DNA of 64,000 bases. It comes from Bimastos eiseni (lineage: Eukaryota; Annelida; Clitellata; Crassiclitellata; Lumbricidae). Below are positions 49,925-59,934 of this stretch, piece by piece (the stretch's first letter is position 1; every line of letters begins with the position of its first letter). A model generated the notes under the pieces. The model worked only from the letters and a program-made list of their open reading frames with translations, ran no database searches and had not been told where the DNA came from. The stretch spans positions 5,594,787 through 5,658,786 of the forward strand of contig OY365808.1 of assembly GCA_959347315.1 (NCBI GenBank). Reading direction: 5' to 3'. The translations under genes were made by a program, and so were the position numbers.

Positions 49925-51946
49925 AAGTAGCTGTTTGCCCTTCCTAAGGAGGTCAAATTGTATTCTTGTTTTAAGAATTGTGCTGCCATGTAATGTTACA
50001 GGTCCTCACCTTCTCTTAACATTTCTTTACAATGATAACCACTGTTAGTACAGGAGATGGTGTATTATTGTGTTATCCTATAAAGTTACTGTTATTTTCC
50101 TGAGCTGTTTGAACTTAGTCTCTTTATATCTTTCCATATAATATTTGTTTATAGATGTTCAGGCTTAGTGCAGGCAATATTTCCTGTGGGAGTTCGTTTC
50201 TCAGGGTAAAAAGAAGTCCTTTTTGTCTAGGCACACCTTCTTTTGATAGTTTTTCCAACTGTATTCTCTGATTTCCAGTTTCTTCTATCTGGAATTAGAT
50301 TCATTTGACTATTTATACTAGTCCATGCAAAATATGAAGATCTCAATGAGGTCAGTTCTCATTCTGAATTGTTTTAAGGAGAAAAGACCAAACCGTTACA
50401 ACCTTTCATCGTATGGCATACCAAATTGGCTTCTGACAAGTTTAGTAGCAGGATCTCTTTTGTAATTTTATCCACACTGCATTTCTATACTGCATAATTC
50501 CTTTCATGCGGCTCTTGCTAGCCTGCAGGGCCTTCGACCAGAGTTGGCAATCTCGCTTGACAGATTGGGGGACACCCAATGAGAGGAGTAAGAAATTTTG
50601 GAGGCCACAGGTATAAATTGTCCCCTCTCTGTAAAAGATGGGGAACTTGTTCGCTCGATCCCCAGGAATCGAGCGAACCCCTTAGGGTCTCCTGTGTAAC
50701 TTCAAATATCTTGCACCAATTGTTACCTGTAATGATTTGGTTTGACAAAGATAAATCGAATGAATGAACAAACCTAGGCTTTCAATGTTGTAGTGTAGTA
50801 TCGAAATCTGGATACAATATTCTGGGTGTGGTCGAAAATATATACTTTGTGTACTGTACACTAGCTGTAAATTGTCTTATCTGCTTGAAATTCGTTTTTA
50901 TCCTACATCAGATGCACCAAGATCTATCATCACATTATTTGCTGATTGTTCACATTTCTGGAATCATTTCATATCCATATTGATCCATATTTCAATCAAT
51001 TCTATTCATTCCATCCCTCAGCTGGTGATTCGTTTTATTTTTGGGCTCAGGCATAAAATTTTAGTTATTCAAAATTACATGCAATTTTGTCTGTTATAGA
51101 TGTTCCGCTGACAGGGCTTTGATTATTTATTTCTTATTGTGAAGATTATTAATGACCCAATGTAAAACTCCAACTATAAATTGCACATAAATATGTTGCA
51201 GCAGTATCACAAGCAACCATAATTATATACAATACATACATCTTTACAGGATATCGATGAATATATATATATATACATCTTATAACATGAACCTATACAT
51301 ATATATATGTAATATATATATATATATATATAAGTATATATATATATATATAAGTATATATATATATATATATATATATACTTATATATACAGTCTGCAA
51401 TCTGTGGCGTTTAATCAGTTGCCAGTCAACCAGTCAATTACGTCAATTATTAGCTCAGTCTGTCAACGCTTCTAACGTTTGGGGCTATATTTTTTGTAAG
51501 CATCTTTATATATATATATATGCACTGGTATACATACATAATTATATATATATATATAAATGTATTTTATATATGCATAGGTATGCCGATTTATATGTAT
51601 GCATTGGTCTTAATTAGAGATATAGACATGTATATATATATATATATATATTCTATAGGCATACACACGTGGCCATGGTTGATAGCCTAAGTCGATCGTT
51701 GACTGATGAGCTGCGAAATTGCAGACGAAATTTCCTAATTGAAATGCCTGGATTTGCAGACGGCGGCATTCTAATCCATTAGGAATTTTTTCTGATTTCT
51801 TTGTAGGTGATTCACGCCACGAGTGGACATCTCACTCTGCGTTTAGGTCTGTGTTTACCTTCTTCGATCAGAAGTTTACAGCTCGATGTTCCCAAGCAGG
51901 AAAACAGACTGCTCTAACCAATCCAAATGCAAGAACAGACAGCTAG
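41263..51946 (+). CDS. ARB2A: ARB2A/FAM172A-like Arb2-domain protein, 10 exons
   Basis: Member of the Arb2 family, an alpha/beta-hydrolase-like fold. Mammalian FAM172A/ARB2A is linked to Argonaute and co-transcriptional splicing, and fission yeast Arb2 belongs to an Argonaute chaperone complex. Exons: 41263-41296, 43929-43997, 44233-44321, 45459-45524, 46286-46413, 47358-47508, 48075-48194, 49067-49183, 49723-49819, 51807-51946; 1011 nt, 336 aa, frame kept throughout. Seen: GYHFNNEG (N-terminal family block); LLILIHGSG with HGSG at aa 116-119 (oxyanion-side loop); [12 protein letters not shown]; nucleophile-elbow motif AHSYGG with Ser210; AFTDSVH with Asp238 as likely acid; HEW with His295 as likely base. 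All three residues of a hydrolase triad are thus present. Shorter than human (about 416 aa), mainly because the Lys/Glu-rich linker before VEHALYVWD is reduced. Exon 1 is supported only by phase and a good GTGAGT donor. An in-frame ATG at 41230 would add 11 aa; I prefer 41263 for its better context (ACAACAATGG). Confidence 0.9.
41888..42146 (+). mobile_element. tRNA-derived SINE, family A copy 3
   Basis: In ARB2A-like intron 1. Head with B-box-like GGGGTTCAAGTCC; body CACCAGGGCAGACATTTGG, CTAGCCAACTCAGAT and ATGCCGAGGCTAAGAAAATG; terminal GCTTAAGGGAGTGCT. This is the copy with the clearest B-box. Confidence 0.8.
42400..42670 (+). mobile_element. LINE 3'-end fragment
   Basis: Translation [20 protein letters not shown] is the terminal R.F...GP..WN.LP motif of a CR1/L2-like reverse transcriptase. 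It is followed by FRKHLKS-like codons after a frame break and a TAGGTCGGGAGTGCTAAC tail matching other LINE tails in the window. Truncated and frameshifted. Confidence 0.6.
43207..43480 (-). mobile_element. tRNA-derived SINE, family A copy 4 (minus strand)
   Basis: Reads GCAGTCCCTTAAGCTAGTCC at one end and CCAGCACGCTGACCACAGGT at the other, the reverse complement of the family A tail and tRNA-like head. Contains CTGCCCTGG, TTTTGAACCCC (reverse B-box) and GGTGGGTGGCTGGTCCTC. It lies about 1 kb from copy 3 in opposite orientation, in the same intron. Confidence 0.8.
43700..43815 (+). mobile_element. LINE 3' tail with GAAT repeat end
   Basis: GTCGGGAGCGCTCCTGAGTA and then GGGGCGCTATATAAGTTTTT, ending in tandem GAAT units. 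A short tandem tail after GCGCTATATAA is the normal 3' end of CR1/L2-type elements. The element stops about 110 bp before ARB2A-like exon 2. Confidence 0.72.
44518..44692. repeat. CATA/CATG microsatellite
   Basis: About 175 bp of ACAT units, with some units changed to GCAT. Both strands read open as Tyr/Ile/His or Cys/Met repeats, which explains spurious open frames here. Confidence 0.97.
45361..45432. repeat. 14-bp tandem repeat, 5 copies, next to an ARB2A-like 3' splice site
   Basis: TATAAGTCTTGATT repeats five times and ends about 27 bases before the acceptor of exon 4 (45459), so it occupies the branch-point region of intron 3. Confidence 0.95.
48400..48540 (+). mobile_element. LINE 3' tail, degenerate
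   Basis: GGAAGTGCTTCTGAGTAGAT then GAAGGAGCAGTATATAAAAC follows the same layout as the tails at 6470-6510 and 43735-43770 (xGGxAGxGCT...AxxxTGAxGGxGCxxTATATAA). It lies in ARB2A-like intron 7. Confidence 0.5.
49849..49923. repeat. AC/AT compound microsatellite
   Basis: About 40 bases of AC followed by about 35 bases of AT, directly downstream of the exon 9 donor region of ARB2A-like. Confidence 0.97.
50537..50690. mobile_element. hAT-like MITE family M, copy 1 (diverged)
   Basis: Aligns with the complete copy at 56454-56601: CAGAGTTGGCAATCTCG, ACACCCAATGAGAGGAGTA, CTCTCTGTAAAAGATGGGG. Ends are decayed and no clean target duplication is seen. Near its right end it carries a separate 11-bp palindrome (50649-50659 with 50668-50678). 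It lies in ARB2A-like intron 9. Confidence 0.65.
51258..51660. repeat. Cluster of TA-rich microsatellites
   Basis: Repeated TATATATA tracts at about 51260-51385, 51508-51560 and 51628-51652, upstream of the last ARB2A-like exon (51807). Confidence 0.93.
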
Positions 51947-53817
51947 CTAAAAGACCGTTTTCTTTTAAACATCTTTTGCTGAACTAGCAGCCAAAATGGT
52001 AGCAGTTTCAAGATGGCTTTAAATCTTAAAATCAGATGTAATATTGTGTATAATATTTTTGTAAATATAGTAATGTTATCTTTACTTGAGCTAATTTGGG
52101 TCAATTTATTCTGCTGTGATTCTGTAGAGATTTGATGCAGTACTGACTGCAATACTACCCTGAATTGTTATGTTTGTTAGGGCTTTCTTGTCTGGCCAAC
52201 TAGGTTGCTGCCACAGATCCTTTAGTATTTTGGTTTAAAGAAATTTGGTGCATGGGCCGTGCATCTGATGTTTCATCTGACTGATCAGGGGCATGATCAG
52301 TCAGATGAGCACTCTATGACAGATATGTTGTTTATTTGATGAAGTTTGTCCACTTTGCTGCTCAACATTAGTGCATGAAAATGAGCCAAACATGAAAGCA
52401 TTTTGATGATGAGTAAACACTTTTGAAACAGAATTTAACCATCTGTGAAGACCTGGTGTTTGTAAGAAATGAGTGACGTTGGTTGGTTCTTTGTGTTATC
52501 AGTTGATGCATTTTACACCAGAGCGATAGAAGTTACAAATTAATTTCAAAACCAACATATCTACTCTCTAATTACAGTTCCTGTGGATTCCCTTTCATAC
52601 GCCCTTGGGCCCATCGATGATAAATTTACTTGTGTGAGTTCCAAAAAAATGCATTCAATTGCAGTGACCTAAGGCTTTCGTATGTTCTGTGCTGAAGACT
52701 TGAAGATGAAGACTTGGAGGTGTCTGCCACTTCAAGCTCCATGTATTAGTTGAAAAGATATTGATAAGAGATATCGAAGAATAGATTTTGAGATTTGGTT
52801 GACTAACTACTGTGATCATTGTTTTCAATTTTGTTTACCTACTGGTAGTAGGTGCACGTATTAATACTCCGTTGTAATGTCAGTAACTCTGCAAATTATT
52901 TTTAATGCTTTTTCAGTACCAAGGTTTCTACGATGCTTCAGGCTCTTTAGGCCAATGTCCGAAGACAATATGAACTTCTGAAGCTTATAATTCGTTGAGT
53001 TCCTGTTGATCGAATTATTATTGTTATTACAATTATTAGTACTATTATGCATTTATTATAAAGTCTTTTTATAAATTAGTTATTGTGAATTATGATAGTT
53101 TGTGTTTGGATTAGATCATGTTATAATGTGCATTTATGGGAAAGTCTTTCCTAATACACCCCAGTGGGAAGCCAATGATGCTTCTGTGCTCCTCCTTGAT
53201 CGACTTCTTTGCTCCATTAAGCTCACTATGGTTATACACCCTGAACTTCAACTTATGAGTAGAGTTTTACAGATCTGCTTCTTGTAAAATTTGCTGGACT
53301 TATAATGAGTTTGTGATAGTAGTGGAGACTGTAATCATTTGAGTTTTCTGGTTTATTTTAGCGTGAATTGTCTCTGCTTTGTTTTTCTGGTGACAGTTAG
53401 CTTTGACATCGTGTATTAACTGTTGGACTCTGTAACCACAGATTTTTGCAATCAATTATTGTCACCAATGAATTTTTAGATAGCTACATGTATACAGCCA
53501 GATGGTCAAGTAATTAAGTTAGTGAACACATAGAAACATTGTGATGCTTAAATGTTTTACATGGAGAGAAATAAAAAAATCAATTGTGATTTTAAATGTT
53601 TTACTTCCATCGGGTGATGCACATGTGTGTGAATTACCCTCATGTGAGTCATTTTCTGGTTGAATTTATATAATATATTATAGCTATGACCAAGTTCAAA
53701 GTGGATGACAGGAGTCCAGTATAAACTAAATTTTTCAGTAGCTGGTTTTTGTGTTGATACAGTTCAGTTACTTCAGTATAGGATTGCAACAGATCCCGCA
53801 TGCGACATTGTATAGAT
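51947..53817. other. 3' flank of ARB2A-like
   Basis: Contains the 3' UTR of unknown length and then sequence with no gene I can support. An AATAAA at about 53570 is too far from the stop codon to assign with confidence. A short perfect palindrome lies at 52273-52308. Confidence 0.5.
52273..52308. repeat. Perfect 15-bp inverted repeat, 6-base loop
   Basis: TCATCTGACTGATCA, then GGGGCA, then the exact reverse complement. Each arm also holds the palindrome TGATCA. Confidence 0.95.
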
Positions 53818-53960
53818 GAGACCCATTTTGACTCTGTACGGATGTGTCCCATATGGGCCTTGGATGGGACCCACTTTAGCTCGGTATGGGTTCCATATGG
53901 GCCTTGGATGGGACCCACTTTGGCTCTGTATGGGTTCCATATGGACCCCACTTAGGTGCT
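53818..53960. repeat. 44-bp tandem repeat, about 3 copies
   Basis: CCATATGGGCCTTGGATGGG starts at 53849 and 53893, and a diverged copy starts at 53937, giving a period of 44 bases. The flanking CCCATATGAGCATTAGATG suggests a fourth decayed unit. Confidence 0.9.
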
Positions 53961-54449
53961 GTACGAATCCCATATGAGCATTAGATGTACCCTACTTAGG
54001 TGATGTGTATCTACAAAAGCTCCACTGCAGAGTCTGCTGTTAACTGTGAGTTGTTGTTAATGGATATTAAACAACTTTTGAATATTATGACCTGTAGCCT
54101 AGTATCGGAGAGTTGCCACAACGACGATGGTTCTGCTATTGATTGTAGTAATTCTCAAGAACTACTAATGGCAATGACAGATGTTGTAGTGCGTTGCAGT
54201 GGTCGTAGTTATGCGGCTATACCACGGTTTTTTCAATGTCTTGGATTTTGTTGGTGAGCGTTTGGTTGGGGTTTCCATACATTGGGTCTCGATATACAGG
54301 CGTGTTGCATGCGTCCTGAGTGGGTATGTGGATGGGTGAGTGGGTAGTGGTACGCCCATAACAGCCGTCTTCCTTGAAGGCCGCCAAATACACACAATCC
54401 GTTATGGTTATTTCTATGACTGCAGCAATATATTCAGGTATATACCTCG

Positions 54450-54481
<32 letters not shown>

Positions 54482-55179
54482 CATATATATATATACATGG
54501 ATACTTGTGTACATGCATATATATATTATATTATATATATCCACATGCTTGTATACTCGTAACTGCACACATCATTCCCTTAAGTTTGTTTGTTCTACTA
54601 TAGCCTACATATATATATACATATATATATGCATATATATATATATATGTATATATATATTTACATATTGAAACATACGCACATATATACAAGCAAGCAT
54701 ACCTATTTACATACAAATGTACATAAGCGCGTATATACATATGCATTAAGTATAAAAGGGATTTTTGTCCGTCTTCGGATGGGTGGGGCTAGCTTTCGTC
54801 CCCAGTGGGGTCCATCGGCGTATAACACCGGTTCCAGTGCTGTAGGGAGAGTCCCGTGGGGGATGCGGATATTTATAGGTGCGTGGACAAGACGAGACAT
54901 CCAGTAATGGCCATCTGCAGGACGACCGTTGCCCATCCTACCTCCCTTCACCCTTCCCTCCATTCCTTCTCTCCATCCCTCCCCGCATCTTCCCTCCCTC
55001 ATCAGCAACCAACTGAATGGCCATCCGCCGTCTGATAGGGATTCCGACCACCCGCCTATAACTCACATACTTCACTTACTCCAATGCTTCCGCAAATGCT
55101 CCATATATATCAAAGGAATAAATCAGGAAATACTCATGTGCATTAAAGGTACATTATGTAAATGTAGGCAAATATATAT
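53961..55179. other. Repeat-rich intergenic stretch
   Basis: No gene supported. TA microsatellites fill about 54457-54545 and 54604-54665. A GC-richer piece at 54760-55050 has CCCTCC-type runs but no recognisable coding signal. Confidence 0.55.
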
Positions 55180-55470
55180 AAAAATTATTATATATATACA
55201 CATGTACATATTTATATATACACAGATAGATATATATATAAATTAGTATATATATACACATGTACATATTTATATATACACAGATAGATATATATATAAA
55301 TTAGTATATATATACACATGTACATATTTATATATACACAGATATATATATATATATAAATTAGTATATATATACACATGTACATATTTATATATACACA
55401 GATAGATATATATATATATAAATTAGTATATATATACACATGTACATATTTATATATACACAGATATATA
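55180..55470. repeat. 58-62-bp tandem repeat, 5 copies
   Basis: CATGTACATATTTATATATA starts at 55201, 55259, 55317, 55377 and 55439. Copies differ almost only by the length of the internal TA run. Confidence 0.95.
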
Positions 55471-55617
55471 TTTATTATAATGATTAACTTGTGCACATCT
55501 ACATCAGGAATTTGTCATAATTATTAGCCCCATGTGATCGAACGTTCGTATAATACATGGGCCCCCTTTAAGATGATCTGTATTAGACAGAGGCTTTTAT
55601 GGTAGGCCTCTATGTAT

Positions 55618-55680
55618 AACACCACAAAATTTGTATCGAATCGATTATATACATCGATTCGATACAAATTTTGTGGTGTT
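55618..55680. repeat. Perfect 28-bp inverted repeat, 7-base loop
   Basis: 55618-55645 (AACACCACAAAATTTGTATC...) is the exact reverse complement of 55653-55680, with TATATAC between. The innermost part repeats ATCGAT. A further AAATTTTGTGG follows at 55681, continuing one arm's sequence as a direct repeat. Confidence 0.96.
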
Positions 55681-55920
55681 AAATTTTGTGGCACGCTCTT
55701 TAGTCTTTGTATTAAGCTAATTGTCCAAATACGCAGCAACTTCGAGAGCATTTCGTGGACTCGTTGGACTCTACTTTTGAAACAATCTCGCTCTGGGAGT
55801 CGAGCTCTGTCGTCGCCCCCGGCAGCTGAAGTCTCCCGTCTCAATCGAATCTTTTTATGACACTCATATTTCAACCTTGTATAGAGTGCTAGTATAAGTC
55901 CAATTTATACATAGATGCGT

Positions 55921-55972
55921 ACAGACAGACAGATAGACAGACACACAGACAGACAGACAGACAGACACACAG
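55921..55972. repeat. CAGA microsatellite
   Basis: About 13 units of CAGA/CACA/TAGA. Confidence 0.95.
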
Positions 55973-56342
55973 ACCTGCATCCATACATACTGAATCGGGC
56001 TTTGATCACACCTCCTCTTTGTCTGATTCGTAATCGTAACCTTAAAATTTCTAAAGCGCCACTTGAAAGTCAAGCGCAGGGCACCAGCTTATTCACGAGC
56101 GCTGATTTGGTCTCTGACAACCTATATACATGTAGAATTGTATACATGTTGTATTTTACGCTGAGGAAGTCTTCAAAATTGCGTCCATAAATCGTTCCAC
56201 GACTGAAACAGCGACCGATGGTAAAGCGTGGATTTATTGAATCATCATATTTTATGCAGCTACGACTGACCGTATAACATGAGTGGTCTTATAATAAACA
56301 AGTTCCGGCTATTCTACTTTCCCAGCTGATTATTCCGTGAGA

Positions 56343-56421
56343 TTATATATATATATACATATATATATACATATATATAATATATTAATATATATATATA
56401 ATATATTAATATATATATATG
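56343..56421. repeat. TA-rich microsatellite
   Basis: Alternating TATATA and ATAATATATTAATA blocks, partly duplicated, immediately left of the family M element. Confidence 0.9.
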
Positions 56422-56453
56422 AGCATGACAGTAGGCTGCACTATGCCTTCGAA

Positions 56454-56601
56454 CAGATGCGGCGATCTCGTTTTGCAGGATCGTTTTGCATATTGGGTGT
56501 CCCACCCAATATGAGGCGTAGGAAATGTGTGGGGGGACATGTCTTATCTCTGTAAAAGATGGGGGAGTTGTACCCCTCAACCCCCGGGATCGCCGCCCCT
56601 G
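56454..56601. mobile_element. Complete 148-bp hAT-like MITE, family M copy 2
   Basis: Exact 8-bp target duplications CCTTCGAA at 56446-56453 and 56602-56609. Left end CAGATGCGGCGATC; right end reverse-complemented CAGGGGCGGCGATC, a 14-bp inverted repeat with two mismatches. Interior matches the diverged copy at 50537. No coding capacity; an intact non-autonomous insertion. Confidence 0.88.
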
Positions 56602-56619
56602 CCTTCGAACTTCGAAGCA

Positions 56620-58137
56620 AAAAAACTACAAAGTGATCTAAAATTCTAAATGTATACGGGGTTCTAGGGCCGAGATGACAAATTGTAGTGGCTTTGTTCA
56701 GTAGGCCTTATAGGCCTAAGTCCCACAGAATCGTAACAAAAGGTCACATGTACAAATTGTACATGTACTTGTATAATGTTTATTTTCAACCAGTCAACAT
56801 TCGTCTATTAATTATTGATTCGGGTCTTATATGCCAGCTTGTTCCATTAGCTCTAATAATTATCCATTCTAGTGCTAAGGTATACACATCCTTAACCGTT
56901 TTAAATAATAGAGTGACTCATATCATCATATCAACATATCCAATTATCCTTGGCGATAGAATATTGATATTGCATCGAGGAATATACACAATAGGCCTAT
57001 ATAAAATAAAGATATGCCTATAATGGGCTAATTTTAAAGGTCACAGTGCTTGCAGTACACATAGGCCCAATATAGCAGTAGACCTTCTATAACATAACCA
57101 ACAATTAGAGAGTTAAAAGCAAGAACAAATTGACAAGTACAATATTAATATCGTTCAAATTGTAATTTGTCAGGCCTATGTAATTTACATACATGTACGT
57201 AGGGCCTATACGTACATAGGCCTACTCTGTTAATATTTTTGGCCTGTAAATTCATGAATTATGTCGTCAAAATGTTACACACGTTCTATAGGCTATCATT
57301 CACTATCGATGTTCAACAATGTTTAAATAAAGGGTCTGTAGTCCAACAATGACGCTCTCGATCCGTTTTTATTCAACTTAAGTTTGACAAAGTGCAGTTC
57401 ATCAGCTTCAGAACAAGGCACAGGGCCACAGGCTATTCGCAGTGTCACATGCTTCTCAGCATTCTGAAAGGTAGGCCTATCTTGATTGTCATTAACCGAT
57501 GTTATAAATATTATATTTAAATGGGCTTTCCTTTGCATGTGTGGTGCCCATAGAGTGGGGTGGGAGCCTCTGAATTCCACGATAATTGAATTGAATGTTG
57601 AACATGCCTTAATTCGCCTCTTGCTATTTCTGTGTAAGTTATAAGCTTTGTGCTGCAAATGTGACAGAACATTTTGTTTAGTGCTACTGCCTGTGTTCTC
57701 TCGACTGCGCACGTTGCTCTGACATCCATTGCAGCAAAGAATATTAAGTGTAGGCTATAAATGGATTTTATATTTGAACGTCGTATTGATTGGATCCATA
57801 GATTGATCTCATCTGCACACGACGGCCGATCGGGAGTGCGTATACATAGACAGATCATCTGGGCAGTATATGAAATACATAAGAGGCCGTATATATAACG
57901 TCATCACATCTATAAGATATTGGCGCCATATAGACCCCCGGATGGCTAACCGATCTGAATTTTCATTCCACGCGGAGTTCATATATCGGCAATTTAACCA
58001 TCTGTGATCTTTTAATCGCATCCATGTGCGACGATCTGGCTTCAATTTCATCAGACAAATATCTCATGGTTAGCAGGCCTTACATCATTACTGCCAGCAG
58101 TTGCAACTAGTAGAACTTGTACAAGATTCCCCTTTAC
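56620..58137. other. Intergenic stretch rich in AGGCCT motifs
   Basis: No gene I can name. Minus-strand open frames at 57323-57712 and 57517-57858 overlap in two phases and lack splice context. The palindrome AGGCCT is strongly over-represented here (see findings). Confidence 0.5.
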
Positions 58138-58410
58138 CCACATCTTAGACGCGTAAATGTTGTACTTGACCATCGTCCTCGTTCGTCCTTGGACAGTTTT
58201 TTCCTCGGCTTGACCTCCTCGGATTTGGCCTGGCATCATAACGAACACAGCAGTTTGGATATTGCCGACTTGATTTGACATAGACCCTAGCACCGGTAAA
58301 ATAAGCTGGTCTCCCCGACGTGGCTTTTTAGCTTTGTAACGCGACTTCTGGCGGCTATCGTAATTACTTGTTGCAGAATTAGGTCTACGTATATTCTGAA
58401 TTTTCGTCAT
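58138..58410 (-). CDS. Candidate first coding exon of an unidentified minus-strand gene
   Basis: I do not recognise this protein. On the minus strand an ATG at 58410 opens 91 codons of complex, basic sequence (for example RQKSRYKAKKPRRGDQLILP) ending at a donor GTAAAG after the codons for KMW. The open frame runs on past the donor to 58051. No repeats, membrane segment or signal peptide is seen. Lys/Arg-rich N-terminal half suggests a nucleic-acid-binding or nuclear protein, but that is a guess. No convincing second exon was found to the left, so it could also be a chance open frame. Confidence 0.3.
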
Positions 58411-58857
58411 TTGTCTAATTCGCTGATAATTTATCTAAATATTCCGGACAATCTTAAGAAGGTAGGCCTATTCAATTATTCGCAAACCAGTTGTCGACAA
58501 TACTATTGTGTTGTTTCCATTGGTTTGAGTCGTTGTCCTGATATCAATAATTGGCACCGTGGCGTCAGCATCACACTTTTGCGCCTAGAGCCAGTTTTAT
58601 TTACGTCACTGTCAATCGACGTCATCGACGCGAATCGAGATTACGAGTCAGAATGTTCTGGAAGACTGGCGCTTCGACAGAGCCATCTTGAGGCATACTG
58701 CATTGGGTGCTATAAGAGTCGATAACCAAGATGTAAACAGTAAAACTATCACAGTCAACAGATTTTCACTCTTGTGTGATCACAGCGTCAACCTTATCTT
58801 TGGTGGCCCCATAGAAACTGAAATTGGTTGGACTGTTGCCACAACGAATCCAGGGAT

Positions 58858-59032
58858 GTGGTCTCGAGACCGCAGTCTTGGTCTCGAGACGGTCTCGAGA
58901 CCGGAAAACTGCGGTCTTGGTCTCGAATGCATCGGTCTTGGTCTTGGTCTCGGACCATCGGTCTTGGTCTTGGTCTTGGATGCGTCGGTCTTGGTCTTGG
59001 TCTTAAAGGAACGGTCTTGGGATTGGTCTCCG
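58858..59032. repeat. GGTCTTGGTCTC repeat with internal palindromes
   Basis: Repeated GGTCTTGGTCT units mixed with GTCTCGAGAC and GGTCTCGAGACC, which are self-complementary. The first part (GAGACCGCAGTCTTGG) is mirrored by GAAAACTGCGGTCTTGG. It is G/T-rich on the + strand and unlike its AT-rich surroundings. Confidence 0.9.
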
Positions 59033-59934
59033 TCTTACGTTAGCGTTCTTGGTCATTTTGCCTTATCAGAGCAATTTTTTTATATTTGTCGGTTACTTTC
59101 GATTAGAGACACCGGTTTTTAGACCACCTATATATACATTTCACTATGTGGAAAAAATGATTTGCAAAGGAATCAGCCATTCCAAAATTTGCTTTCACAA
59201 ATTTCAAGGTTCTGGAACAATCTAATAATTATGTGGTCGGTCACGTATAGTCACTACAATTCCGAGTACAAGTAGGCTTACATCATTCAAACGAAACGTT
59301 TATCCACTTGTTCAGATGTCTTAAAGTATTTACCTATCGTATGCTGTAAGTAATTTATAGTGTGACATTCTCAGGCCGAAGCTAAAGGCACCTAACCTTC
59401 GACCTGCATTCCACGCACATCAGTCCGCCTCAGCTGTGTCCAATTCCTTCCGGATCCGTGTTTGTCCAGAGCTGATATATTGTTCCAGATAGTGTTCGTC
59501 TGGGATCTCCGTTCTCCACGGGGGCCACACTGTGGGCCTGCGTTTAAGAGATCAACTTTGGGGGACCGAACGAAGGAGGTGGTCGAATCGGTCACTCAGT
59601 CTGGTCAGCCCGACTCGACTGACCGGCCACCATGGAAGGACTGATGGACGAATCGATGGACTGATTAGACGGAAGGAAAATTGTCGTGGACAGAACAGAG
59701 GTTGATCGATTAGCGTACGCATTTCCACAGGTTGTTGCAAATCGCTACAGTGGCGCACCCTACGACGAGGAAGTGAAACGACATGACTGACATTCTGCGA
59801 GCAGACACGGGTGAAATTAATCCTCGCTACCATCTCATCATCCATTATCATCCCTTTCATCTTCATGTTCCATCTATTCTCCTCTTCCTCCTTTTGTGTT
59901 GCACTTCATTATCTCCCGATTGTGTTATTGTTCA
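59033..59934. other. Stretch between two repeats, part GC-rich
   Basis: 59033-59390 is AT-rich without signal. 59390-59800 is markedly more GC-rich (CACGGGGGCCACACTGTGGG, CGACTCGACTGACCGGCCAC) and has overlapping short open frames on both strands, but no recognisable protein motif. It could be the unique left part of a repeat unit that includes the minisatellite. Confidence 0.5.

Noticed and set aside
57323..57858. Minus-strand open frames of 113-129 codons
   Set aside because: They overlap each other in different phases and lack splice signals or known motifs. I could not choose one as real.
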